Shown: one piece after another, positions 24,861 to 32,446 of the stretch
Numbering within the stretch: position 1 is the first letter of the stretch
Layout of the letters: each line of letters opens with the position of its first letter
DNA from: Barnesiella intestinihominis YIT 11860
GTDB lineage: Bacteria > Bacteroidota > Bacteroidia > Bacteroidales > Barnesiellaceae
Assembly (NCBI RefSeq): GCF_000296465.1
Contig: NZ_JH815206.1
Span: 1 to 64,000 of the forward strand
Length of the DNA stretch: 64,000 bases
Direction: 5' to 3'
Notes under the pieces: generated by a model
The model's database searches: none
The model's input: the letters and a program-made list of their open reading frames with translations, nothing else
Told to the model about the DNA's origin: nothing
Position numbers and translations under genes: made by a program

Positions 24861-25265
24861 TTATTTTTTACCCTTTGCGGCAGGTGCAGCGCCTGCTTTC
24901 GGTCTCTTAGCGCCATACTTGGATCGGCGTTGTGTACGTCCTCCCACTCCTGCGGTATCCAATGTACCACGAACGATGTGATAACGCACACCGGGAAGAT
25001 CTTTCACACGACCGCCACGAACAAGTACGATAGAGTGCTCTTGCAAATTGTGACCTTCACCCGGTATATAAGAGTTCACCTCTTTCCCGTTGGTTAAGCG
25101 CACACGAGCTACTTTACGCATGGCAGAGTTAGGTTTTTTAGGAGTCGTCGTGTAAACTCTCACACACACACCACGTCTTTGGGGACATGAATCCAATGCG
25201 GGAGATTTACTCTTGTCTTCCAATACAACCCGTCCTTTTCTTACTAATTGTTGAATTGTAGGCAT
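24861..25265 (-). CDS. rpsL: Small ribosomal subunit protein uS12
   Basis: First gene of the 18-kb translation run, 134 residues. The decoding-site loops [12 protein letters not shown] and [17 protein letters not shown] are intact. The lysines matching E. coli K43 and K88 are unchanged, so nothing suggests streptomycin resistance through S12. The leader from the upstream promoter is about 140 nt. Confidence 0.98.
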   Translation of the reverse strand: MPTIQQLVRKGRVVLEDKSKSPALDSCPQRRGVCVRVYTTTPKKPNSAMRKVARVRLTNGKEVNSYIPGEGHNLQEHSIVLVRGGRVKDLPGVRYHIVRGTLDTAGVGGRTQRRSKYGAKRPKAGAAPAAKGKK

Positions 25266-25407
25266 TTCTTAGAACTTTTTTAAAAAATCTTTTACTTATA
25301 ACTCTTCTTATTTTTCTCTTTATCCACGACACCAAAACCAGCCATTACTTTCACATAACCAAGCGATTATATAAAAATATCGACCTTCTACGGCATCAAA
25401 AGTGGTG

Positions 25408-25439
25408 CAAAGATAAAGACTAAATCATTAAAAACCAAA
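25408..25439 (-). promoter_or_regulatory. Promoter of the str-S10-spc-alpha translation cluster
   Basis: On the minus strand TTTG (25439-25436), 20 bp, then TATCTTTG (25415-25408): a perfect match to the Bacteroidota consensus. Transcription should start near 25402, leaving about 135 nt before the rpsL ATG. It is the only consensus promoter I find for the whole run. Confidence 0.85.
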
Positions 25440-25485
25440 CATATTGGGATTATTTTTCAGCTTTTTCTCTTTATGCCATAAACAT

Positions 25486-25512
25486 TAAAAAAACGAATAT
25501 AAAATTTTCGTT
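25486..25512 (-). terminator. Weak terminator of rfbC
   Basis: A short AACGAA/TTCGTT stem (25492-25497 with 25507-25512) is followed on the minus strand by a run of T residues, directly after the rfbC stop codon. The stem is AT-rich and only 6 bp. Confidence 0.4.
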
Positions 25513-26061
25513 TTATTCGAAAACCTCGATTTCCTCAAATCCGAGTCCCTTCTTATCTTTTTCCGAGAGCAACATTTCCTCGGCCTTTATAGGCCATTGC
25601 ACGGCCACATGAGGATCGTTATAAAACAATGTCACTTCCTCATGAGGAGCATATACATTATCTACCTTGTAACAGAATTGGGCAGTTTCACTCAATACAG
25701 CAAAACCGTGAGCAAACCCTCTGGGAACAAAAAGTTGCTTTTTATTTTCATCGGACAGCTCTATCCCTACATACTGCCCGAACGTAGGGGACGTACGACG
25801 CAAATCAACAACCACGTCATAGACACGCCCCTGTGTCACTCTCACCAATTTGGACTGTGACCATTCACCCCTTTGGAAATGGAGTCCCCTCACCACGCCA
25901 TAACTCGACCGCGACTCGTTGTCTTGAATAAAATCGACAACCCCTATATACTTCTCGAAAAGTTCCTTTTTATAACTTTCCATAAAATATCCCCGGCTAT
26001 CGCCAAACACCTGCGGTTCTATAACAAAAACCCCCTTTAACTTCTGCTCTGTAAATTTCAT
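25513..26061 (-). CDS. rfbC: dTDP-4-dehydrorhamnose 3,5-epimerase (RmlC family)
   Basis: Converts dTDP-4-keto-6-deoxyglucose to the L-rhamnose precursor for surface polysaccharide. The 182-residue cupin shows [20 protein letters not shown], the catalytic His context RGLHFQRGEWSQSKLVRV and FVPRGFAHGFAVLSE. I place the start at the ATG at 26061. An in-frame extension to 26133 exists, but it would include the gene's own promoter (26081-26112) and adds residues foreign to the family. No other rml genes are nearby. Confidence 0.93.
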   Translation of the reverse strand: MKFTEQKLKGVFVIEPQVFGDSRGYFMESYKKELFEKYIGVVDFIQDNESRSSYGVVRGLHFQRGEWSQSKLVRVTQGRVYDVVVDLRRTSPTFGQYVGIELSDENKKQLFVPRGFAHGFAVLSETAQFCYKVDNVYAPHEEVTLFYNDPHVAVQWPIKAEEMLLSEKDKKGLGFEEIEVFE

Positions 26062-26080
26062 CGAAATATATTTTGGAAGA

Positions 26081-26112
26081 CAAAGATAGCGCAAGCCGAG
26101 AGGAGAAACAAA
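26081..26112 (-). promoter_or_regulatory. rfbC promoter
   Basis: TTTG (26112-26109), 20 bp, then TATCTTTG (26088-26081) on the minus strand, a perfect consensus match. It predicts a start near 26075 and a leader of only about 14 nt, which decides in favour of the ATG at 26061. Confidence 0.85.
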
Positions 26113-26188
26113 TATAATCTCCTCTAAACGCAAAAGTTTTACAACAAAAGATAAAATTTATCAGAACCGCTACATGAGCACGATCAAT

Positions 26189-27877
26189 TCAAGTCAAACT
26201 TTTCAACTGTAAACACAGAGACAACAACTTCCAAGCCTTTACCGGATCGGAGAAAACTCCGCTTTCAGGATTCTCCCACGCTCTTTCCAACCGGGGATAA
26301 TCAAACCATTCCGAAACTTGCCCGAATCGCAAATCATGCACCACTTCATCGGCCCAACCTTTTAATTCCGTGGGAATATCATAAAGTCCCTCTACCTCAT
26401 TTTTGGGAGCAAGCCTTATTTTTTCAGGAAGTAAAGGCATCACGATTTTATCCGAAAACCAAGCCTTTCGATGCTTACCCGAACTTCCATCGGCCAATGC
26501 AAAAGCGATTTCGATCAAGTTGTGATTTAAAAAAGCATTCCTGATTTGAACCCCGTAATACATACTCATTTTATCGACACTTCTCAACAAATGTGGTATA
26601 CGTTCATAGCACAAATCATAAAACCGTAAATTTTCATTTTCCGAAACAAACGAATGTCGATATTCGGGTTTCCGTGCCAATCGCCTGAAATCAGCCGACA
26701 GGACCTCCGAAGGGACCAATGATGTAGAACTGTCACCCGGCAACGAAACCCCGCCTAAAAAATGATTAAGTCCCCATCCGCCACTAAGCACCGAAAGTCC
26801 GCGCTTGTGCATAACCCTGAAAAAAGCAGAGTAGGTAATTGTGTTCAAACCGTCGATAGGTTCCTCTTGCCATCTCGCCAGATAATCGAGCTCCTTCAAC
26901 AACATCGATTTGGTAATTTTCACCTGTTCCATTGGCAAAGGTGTCTCCGCAAGCATCTCGGCACTCCACAAAACTCCGCTTTGATGAAGTTTCCCCCGAT
27001 AATGCATATAGCTCTTCAACGACCTCGGAAGTCCTATTTCCTTCATCAGAGAAATAAATAACGCCGACTCCAAACTACCATTTAACGACAAACCTTTCTC
27101 CATTTCTCCCATCAAGCTGTATCCGACACTCCTGTACATCTGTTCCAGAAAAGCCTCCGGCAATCGCTCGGGCGACTCCTCGCTCCACAATGAGACTCTT
27201 TTTTCAAACTCATACCAACGTTTCTCTACCAGCGAATAACCATTATAATGCAACAAAAATCCGGCAGGGAGCTGATGCACACCTTCCCAAAAAGTTTCAT
27301 AAGGACTGCCATAAGTAGAATAGGCCAAGTAACTCGCCCATCGTTCCGCCGACAACAAAGGACGAATTCCACCGGCAAACAAAGCTTTGATTTCGGATGC
27401 GAAAAATAAGTTACCTCTTTGGGTGGCATAATACAAGGGTTTTATGCCAAACCGATCTCGGCAAAGCAACAATTCCTCCGACCAGCGATTGTATATAACG
27501 ATAGAAAAGTATCCCTCGAACCGGTCGAAACAACCATCTCCCCAACGGTCATACGCTTTTGTAATCACCTCGCACATTCCACGAGTCGTAAAAGAATAAT
27601 AATTTTCGAGCTGGCGCCGGACGTCTTCATAATTAAATATTTCACCATCTAACATAACGACCAATCCGGTATCGTTATCTTCGAACGGTTGTTTAGGAGC
27701 CACGGCCATATCGATGGTTTTCATGCGATTATGCATCAATCCCACCCGAGCATCAATAAAAGAAGAGACCCAACTATTAGGAGTCTCTTTCCCTCTGTGA
27801 TTTTGTGCCGCAGACATATGAAGCAATACTTGCTCCATCAAATCCACCTCTCCCACTATCCCGGCTAATCCGCACAT
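26189..27877 (-). CDS. Asparagine-synthetase-like protein with degenerate active-site motifs
   Basis: 562 residues with the full AsnB layout: N-terminal glutaminase-like domain (about 1-200) and C-terminal synthetase-like domain (about 210-562). MCGLAGIVG places the Cys nucleophile at residue 2, and a GGAGG site 10 bp upstream supports this start over the in-frame extension to 27970. Fold-defining pieces such as RDRFGIKPLYYA are kept. Many ligand residues differ: NGEIYN reads DGEIFN, the SDTE glutamine-binding motif reads GMCE, the SGGLDS PP-loop reads NGSLES, the acidic SGxGxDE loop reads SGGWGLN, and EVRxPFLDH reads QIRNAFLNH. Ordinary asparagine synthesis is therefore unlikely. It follows an ACP-like gene by 22 bp, probably one operon. 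Role unknown. Confidence 0.85.
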   Translation of the reverse strand: MCGLAGIVGEVDLMEQVLLHMSAAQNHRGKETPNSWVSSFIDARVGLMHNRMKTIDMAVAPKQPFEDNDTGLVVMLDGEIFNYEDVRRQLENYYSFTTRGMCEVITKAYDRWGDGCFDRFEGYFSIVIYNRWSEELLLCRDRFGIKPLYYATQRGNLFFASEIKALFAGGIRPLLSAERWASYLAYSTYGSPYETFWEGVHQLPAGFLLHYNGYSLVEKRWYEFEKRVSLWSEESPERLPEAFLEQMYRSVGYSLMGEMEKGLSLNGSLESALFISLMKEIGLPRSLKSYMHYRGKLHQSGVLWSAEMLAETPLPMEQVKITKSMLLKELDYLARWQEEPIDGLNTITYSAFFRVMHKRGLSVLSGGWGLNHFLGGVSLPGDSSTSLVPSEVLSADFRRLARKPEYRHSFVSENENLRFYDLCYERIPHLLRSVDKMSMYYGVQIRNAFLNHNLIEIAFALADGSSGKHRKAWFSDKIVMPLLPEKIRLAPKNEVEGLYDIPTELKGWADEVVHDLRFGQVSEWFDYPRLERAWENPESGVFSDPVKAWKLLSLCLQLKSLT

Positions 27878-27899
27878 ATTTTCTATTCCTCCGATTTTT

Positions 27900-28145
27900 T
27901 TAGTTTTTATCAGCCAAACTGGGTTCACAAACCCGATGGAACAACTCACCCAACGTTCTCGTGCAATCAAAATCCTCAGGAGTAACCTCTACTTGATATT
28001 CCTCTTCGAGCATCATAGCCAAAGAAACCTCAAATAAATAATTCCACTCTTCCAGACTTTTATAACGAGTCTCCAAATTCAAAGATTCCCGATCCGTCCG
28101 ATACAGCATATCGGCCACCAACTGCACAAAACGATTCTTCTCCAT
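27900..28145 (-). CDS. Acyl-carrier-protein-like small protein lacking the phosphopantetheine serine
   Basis: An 81-residue acidic helical protein. The segment SLEEWNYLFEVSLAMMLEEE, then VEVTPEDF and RTLGELF, aligns with the carrier-protein helix II-IV pattern WDSL...EEEY...TxxELF. At the attachment position the expected D-S is N-Y, so it probably cannot carry 4'-phosphopantetheine. It lies immediately upstream of the AsnB-like gene, and the shared loss of catalytic residues suggests the pair act together. It could instead be a structural partner with a carrier fold. No consensus promoter was found in the 173-bp divergent gap upstream. Confidence 0.7.
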   Translation of the reverse strand: MEKNRFVQLVADMLYRTDRESLNLETRYKSLEEWNYLFEVSLAMMLEEEYQVEVTPEDFDCTRTLGELFHRVCEPSLADKN

Positions 28146-28294
28146 ATATCCCTTTTTCCCTCATAAACGACTATATGGCCTCATTTGTTCAAAGGATTTC
28201 ACAAACCGCTGTTCATTCGTTACCTCGCTCTACTGCACACCCCTCTGTATGAAATATTTATTAAAAAAACCGAACCTATTTCTAAGATTTACAT

Positions 28295-28302
28295 TACCTT
28301 TG
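28295..28302 (+). promoter_or_regulatory. glmU -7 promoter element
   Basis: TACCTTTG fits TAnnTTTG exactly and lies 22 bp before the glmU ATG. A good -33 TTTG at the proper distance is missing, so confidence is moderate. Confidence 0.5.
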
Positions 28303-28324
28303 AAGTATCAAATTACATTTGGTT

Positions 28325-29518
28325 ATGAAAAATATCATTCTTTTCGACGTTAATCAACAGCATTTCGATCTTTTACCGCTGGCATTCACCCGTCCGGTTT
28401 CGGACATTAGAATAGGAATTCTTACCATACGAGAAAAATGGGAACACCGGTTACCCGGCATGTACTCCTATCTCACACCCGAATATATGGCAGCCAAATA
28501 TCCGGCGGCTCTCTCGGACGATAACATTTTTATCGCAAGCCACATTCTTCCCGACGATTCATTGGTAAAACAAATATCCGATTTGGATCCCGGAGAAGCC
28601 ATCGTCTGCAATCAAGAACTGCTTGCATTTCGAGGAAATGAAGCCGATTTCCGAAACGAACGATACAATCGCACGATAGAGTACGACCACACGCTGAAAT
28701 GTATCCGACATCTTTATGATATATTTCTGATGAACGGAGAATGTCTGGAAGCCGATTTCCGACTCATTACAAACGGACGAACGAGCGAGAAACTCAGCGA
28801 TTCGAACCGTATCATCGGCGAGCCCTGCTTCCCAGACGGAACTCCCAAGATATTTTTAGAACCGGGAGCACATGCCGAATGTGCAATTTTCAACGTCACA
28901 AATGGTCCCATATATTTAGGAAAAGACTGCGAAATCATGGAAGGAAGTTGCATTCGTGCGCCATTCGCTGCCTGCGAACACGCCGTTGTCAACATGGGTA
29001 CTAAAATTTATGGAGCGACCACGTTGGGGCCATATTGTAAGGTAGGCGGAGAATTGAATAATGTAGTCATGTTCGGATTCTCCAATAAAGCCCACGATGG
29101 ATTTTTAGGAAATGCCGTTATTGGCGAATGGTGTAACTTGGGCGCCGGAGCTGTATCCTCCAATCTCAAAAACGATTACAGCGAAATTAAATTGTGGAAT
29201 TATCCTACCCGCCGCTTCCTCCGCACGAACCTGCAATTTTGCGGACTTATCATGGGTGATCACTCCAAAGCCGGAATCAACACCATGTTCAACACAGCGA
29301 CGGTCGTAGGTGTAGGCGTGAATATACACGGAGCCGGATTTCCACGTAACTTTGTCGCCTCGTTCAGCGAAGGGGGGACCGCCGGATTCACCGACGTACA
29401 ACTCACCAAATTTTATGCTATCGCCGAGAAAATGATGGCTCGCCGCGGACGCACTTTAACCGATGCCGACAAAACCATTTTCGAAGCTATTTACAATCAA
29501 GCGGAACAATTGAAATAA
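28325..29518 (+). CDS. Alternative Bacteroidetes GlmU: UDP-GlcNAc diphosphorylase / glucosamine-1-P N-acetyltransferase
   Basis: Supplies UDP-N-acetylglucosamine for peptidoglycan and glycans. The 397-residue protein has an atypical N-terminal nucleotidyltransferase domain (about 1-180; KNIILFD, LLPLAFTRPVSDIRIGILT, EKWE) without the usual LAAGxGTRM loop. A left-handed beta-helix acyltransferase domain follows (about 185-370; NGPIYLGKDCEIMEGSCIRAP, WCNLGAGAVSSNLKNDYS). This pattern fits the Bacteroidetes-specific GlmU family (TIGR03991). The ATG at 28325 is preferred over the TTG two codons earlier. The last ~110 bp are duplicated at 30481-30589. Confidence 0.9.
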   Translation: MKNIILFDVNQQHFDLLPLAFTRPVSDIRIGILTIREKWEHRLPGMYSYLTPEYMAAKYPAALSDDNIFIASHILPDDSLVKQISDLDPGEAIVCNQELLAFRGNEADFRNERYNRTIEYDHTLKCIRHLYDIFLMNGECLEADFRLITNGRTSEKLSDSNRIIGEPCFPDGTPKIFLEPGAHAECAIFNVTNGPIYLGKDCEIMEGSCIRAPFAACEHAVVNMGTKIYGATTLGPYCKVGGELNNVVMFGFSNKAHDGFLGNAVIGEWCNLGAGAVSSNLKNDYSEIKLWNYPTRRFLRTNLQFCGLIMGDHSKAGINTMFNTATVVGVGVNIHGAGFPRNFVASFSEGGTAGFTDVQLTKFYAIAEKMMARRGRTLTDADKTIFEAIYNQAEQLK

Positions 29519-29589
29519 AATCCGTATATTTGCGCAAACAAATAAAACACAAGAGCCTATGTAAATAACTTATCGTTTTTAAGACATAT

Positions 29590-29763
29590 ATAAAAGAGCG
29601 TTAGCTTTTATTCTTGTATCTCAGAATCTGGAAAATTCTATAAACATTAAGCAAGGATATAGAGTTATAACGCCTGCGTCGCACGACGTGGGCTTAACTT
29701 TATTGCTTAATAGGGTATTCCAGAACCTTGAGATACGATAAAGTTAGGTTCCGCGTCTTTTTT
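29590..29763 (+). ncRNA. Rod-shaped structured RNA, 6S-like
   Basis: About 174 nt fold into one long hairpin. Outer pairs are 29605-29611 with 29738-29743, then GTATCTCA (29616-29623) with TGAGATAC (29729-29736) and TCTGGAA (29627-29633) with TTCCAGA (29718-29724). A central bubble (29634-29645 and 29712-29717) follows. Above it ATTAAGCAA (29646-29654) pairs with TTGCTTAAT (29703-29711), GTTA with TAAC, and a tip stem GCCTGCGTC/GACGTGGGC carries loop GCAC. It ends in six T residues. The rod with a central bubble is the shape of 6S RNA, which mimics an open promoter to bind RNA polymerase. A Bacteroidales structured RNA family (Bacteroidales-1) is an alternative label. TATATTTG at 29525-29532 could be its -7 element. 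Confidence 0.65.
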
Positions 29764-29832
29764 ATATCCGTCTACAATCCATTTTCAAACAATCCGATTT
29801 TGGAACCGGTCGGATATTTACCTTTTTATTTT

Positions 29833-30294
29833 ATGAAACATTTAACATTTCAAATCTCTATCTTTTTACTTTTACTCATCACTTTCACCTCATGCGAGAA
29901 AGAATATCCAACCAACGTCGATACCGTATGGACAAGGGGATTGATCAGCGACCAGTCCCCCTTCGAGTTTCTCAATAAGAATATTATCATCTCATGGAAT
30001 AACGGAAAAGTCGAGGGACAAGAAAACAGAATAACCACCTTTACCGATTTAGGGAAACGGGAAACAGAAGATATAGACCTGAATACCATTGGCATTCCAC
30101 AAGAAGGAGAATCATACTGTTATCCTCAAATCGGGCATCTTTATTTTGTACATCAAGCATGGAAAAGTTCTTCTCGAATACAGAACCATTGCGGATATTT
30201 CTTAGTCATAGAATCTCTCCGAAATCAAGAGGGAATCGTTATTCTTTCATCGGAATATACACCTTCCGGTTGGGAATGGATAGGTCGATACTAA
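29833..30294 (+). CDS. Small lipoprotein of unknown function
   Basis: 153 residues. MKHLTFQISIFLLLLITFTS is followed by Cys21, a signal peptide with a lipobox-like end, and an acidic CEKE that suits outer-membrane or surface lipoproteins. The mature part (WTRGLISDQSPFEFLN, then a C-terminal SGWEWIGRY) is not recognised. The in-frame extension to 29728 is rejected because it runs into the structured RNA and its terminator. It stands alone, with a strong terminator, between glmU and a duplicated glmU fragment. Confidence 0.7.
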   Translation: MKHLTFQISIFLLLLITFTSCEKEYPTNVDTVWTRGLISDQSPFEFLNKNIIISWNNGKVEGQENRITTFTDLGKRETEDIDLNTIGIPQEGESYCYPQIGHLYFVHQAWKSSSRIQNHCGYFLVIESLRNQEGIVILSSEYTPSGWEWIGRY

Positions 30295-30344
30295 AATTTC
30301 ACCGAGGGGACTTTATTTAAATAAACGATAACCTATCCTTAACG

Positions 30345-30384
30345 ACAAGGGGCTGTCCAAAAGCAGGATAGCCCCTTGTATTTT
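30345..30384 (+). terminator. Terminator of the small lipoprotein gene
   Basis: ACAAGGGGCT (30345-30354) pairs perfectly with AGCCCCTTGT (30370-30379); further inner pairing TCC/GGA extends the stem. It is followed by ATTTTCT. Confidence 0.8.
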
Positions 30385-30480
30385 CTAAATTATCTCAATT
30401 CATTTCGAAATATCTTTTATATTCTTTCCCATAAAAAATGAGCAATATCTATTCATTAACGGTACGAAAGCCGCTATTAC

Positions 30481-30589
30481 CACCAAATTTTATGCTATCG
30501 CCGAGAAAATGATGGCTCGCCGTGGACGCACTTTAACCGAGGCCGACAAAACCATTTTTGAAGTTATTTACAACCAAGCAGAAAAATAA
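30481..30589 (+). pseudogene. Duplicated 3' end of glmU
   Basis: This stretch repeats the last ~110 bp of glmU (29404-29518), including its stop codon, with about six substitutions and one in-frame 6-bp deletion. Translated in the same frame it reads TKFYAIAEKMMARRGRTLTE and then ADKTIFEVIYNQAEK before TAA. Most differences are third-position. Upstream of 30481 similarity fades and there is no start codon in frame, so it is a remnant, not a gene. Confidence 0.85.
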
Positions 30590-30608
30590 AAACCCAACAA
30601 CTATCGAT

Positions 30609-31656
30609 CTACTCTATTATTCCCGTTGGAGAATAATGGGGTAATTTTTTTGAAAAAGAATCTTTTCCTATCTTTAATCCCCACGAAACGATTATTGCCA
30701 ACACCAAGTCTGTTAAAAAAACAATACTGTCATACCCCAATCCATTACTGCCAATTACATATTTCCCAATAGGTCTAGCAAATTCCAATAAAGGAAGATG
30801 CACTGCAAATATATACAGTGTATTACGACCTAAATAACATAATACCTTAACAAAAACACCCGACAACACAGCACAAAGTATAGCTCCCATCAAGATAAAA
30901 AAGATACCCGAAATAGCCGTAAACAAATGAATAATCCTAAATAGCATTTCCTTATCGACATATATCTTTTCCGCACAATAAAACAAGCAAACAAAAGCAA
31001 TAGCACTCAAAAGGAACAAATATACCTGACACGACTTTTTTAACCGATACAATTGAAACACATATCCTCTTTTATAAAAGAAAAATCCCAAATGCATATA
31101 TATCATTTCACCTATTCCCCGGCCTAAAAAGAAAGGTAATGACACCTCGTATTTCTCCGCTAACTCCACGATAAAATAAAATACCACAACAACCGTCCCG
31201 ACAATCCATTCACGTGAAACACATTTTCTTATTCCCGAATAAATAATCGACATCCAAAAAAGGGAAACCAAAAACCAAAGCGGAGTATTAATTATTTCAT
31301 TATCATAGGGGAACAAATCTACCAAACTCCATAAGTGATTTATTGTAAACCGATGCGACAGCAATAATAGCATCCAATAAAAGCAACAACTCAGTAAAAT
31401 AAAAAACACATAAGGTAAAAGCAATTGTTTTACTTTCTTCTTAATAATCTCTTTATAAGGTTTATCTACACTTAAAACACATCCTGATAAAAAGAAAAAT
31501 AGAGGCATGTGAAACGCATAAATCTCACCAAATAAAAATTGACTACAATGTCCCCATACGACCAATAAAATACCCAGTCCCTTCGCTATATCTAAATTCT
31601 CATCACGAGTAAATATTCGTAATTTACCCCCCCCCTAATTTAAAATATTTTAACAT
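30609..31656 (-). CDS. Acyltransferase family 3 membrane protein, out of frame at a G9 tract (likely phase-variable)
   Basis: A multi-pass membrane O-acyltransferase (OafA/WecH type) that would acetylate a surface sugar. From the ATG at 31656 the frame reads MLKYFKLGGG and then stops, because a run of nine G residues (31627-31635) lies at codons 8-10. In the next frame the protein continues KLRIFTRDENLDIAKGLGIL and LVVWGH, the family's N-terminal signature, with about ten helices to 30609. Eight or eleven G residues would join the two frames. In this sequence the gene is therefore OFF, or the count is a sequencing error. It lies 12 bp after argB. Confidence 0.8.
31627..31635 (-). repeat. Homopolymer G9 tract in the acyltransferase start region
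   Basis: Nine consecutive G residues on the coding (minus) strand, the only G/C run of this length I noticed in the window. It sits seven codons after the ATG, where a change of length shifts the reading frame. This is the classical arrangement for slipped-strand phase variation. Confidence 0.9.
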
Positions 31657-31668
31657 AATATCCAGTTA

Positions 31669-32442
31669 TTATCCTACAATCCTTGTCCCCCTATCCTTTT
31701 GCCCTATACAATCGGCACGAGTAATGATTACCTCGCATACCCCGTGCCGAATAGCCTCGAATGCATTTTCGAGTTTAGGAATCATGCCGCCTTGTATAAT
31801 TCCTTTCTCTCGATATTCTTGAAATAAAGAAAAATCGATTTCCGGGATAACACTCTCGTCGTCCTTCTCATCTCGCAACACTCCTTTTTTCTCGAAACAA
31901 TAGACCAGTGAGACATCGTAATAAGGAGCCAAAGCCTTAGCCGTTTCCCCTGCCATAGTATCGGCATTGGTGTTGAGCATAGAGCCTTTACCGTCATGGG
32001 TAAGCGGAGCGATTACGGGAACGACTCCCATCTCGATTAGACCTGTAAGCGCTTTGCCGTCGGCATGACGCACATCGCCTACATAACCGTAATCGACCTC
32101 TCCTGCCGGACGTTTGTCCGACAACAAAATATTCATGTCGGCTCCCGTCATACCCAAAGCATTCACACCCACTGCCTGTAATCCGGCTACAATGTTTTTG
32201 TTTACCAAACCGCCATAAACCATTGTCACCACTTCGAGCATAGATTTATCCGTAATGCGACGACCGCCTACCATTCGGCTCTCTATCCCCAAGCGGGAGG
32301 CCATGGCGGTGGCCGACCGACCGCCGCCATGTACCAAGACCTTTCTCCCGGGAATGGCAGCAAAAGCGACAAGCAGGCGACTCAACGTCTCCTGCTCCTC
32401 CACTATTTTACCCCCTACTTTTATCAGTGTCAGTTTGTCCAT
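31669..32442 (-). CDS. argB: N-acyl-glutamate kinase (ArgB family)
   Basis: Second step of arginine synthesis: phosphorylates N-acetylglutamate. Family work in Bacteroides fragilis shows N-succinyl intermediates, so N-succinylglutamate may be the true substrate here. The 257-residue amino-acid kinase starts MDKLTLIKVGGKIVEE, with the glycine loop VHGGGRSA and the C-terminal IPKLENAFEAIRHGV. I use the ATG at 32442; the upstream in-frame extension overlaps prfB. It follows the prfB stop by 4 bp. argE lies 3 kb away on the other strand. Confidence 0.93.
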   Translation of the reverse strand: MDKLTLIKVGGKIVEEQETLSRLLVAFAAIPGRKVLVHGGGRSATAMASRLGIESRMVGGRRITDKSMLEVVTMVYGGLVNKNIVAGLQAVGVNALGMTGADMNILLSDKRPAGEVDYGYVGDVRHADGKALTGLIEMGVVPVIAPLTHDGKGSMLNTNADTMAGETAKALAPYYDVSLVYCFEKKGVLRDEKDDESVIPEIDFSLFQEYREKGIIQGGMIPKLENAFEAIRHGVCEVIITRADCIGQKDRGTRIVG

Positions 32443-32446
32443 TAGT

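Noticed and set aside
26062..26133. N-terminal extension of rfbC
   Set aside because: It would contain the gene's own consensus promoter, and the family starts at the ATG at 26061.
27878..27970. N-terminal extension of the AsnB-like protein
   Set aside because: It would bury the Cys2 nucleophile and the GGAGG site, and overlap the ACP-like gene.
29728..29832. N-terminal extension of the small lipoprotein
   Set aside because: It starts within the structured RNA and would place a signal peptide at residue 36.
31563..31565. TTG as start of the acyltransferase
   Set aside because: It would drop the conserved segment before VVWGH, including DIAKG, which is in frame upstream up to the G9 tract.
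28300..31656. An intact mobile element between the two glmU ends
   Set aside because: No integrase, transposase or clear attachment site was found; only the duplicated gene end remains.
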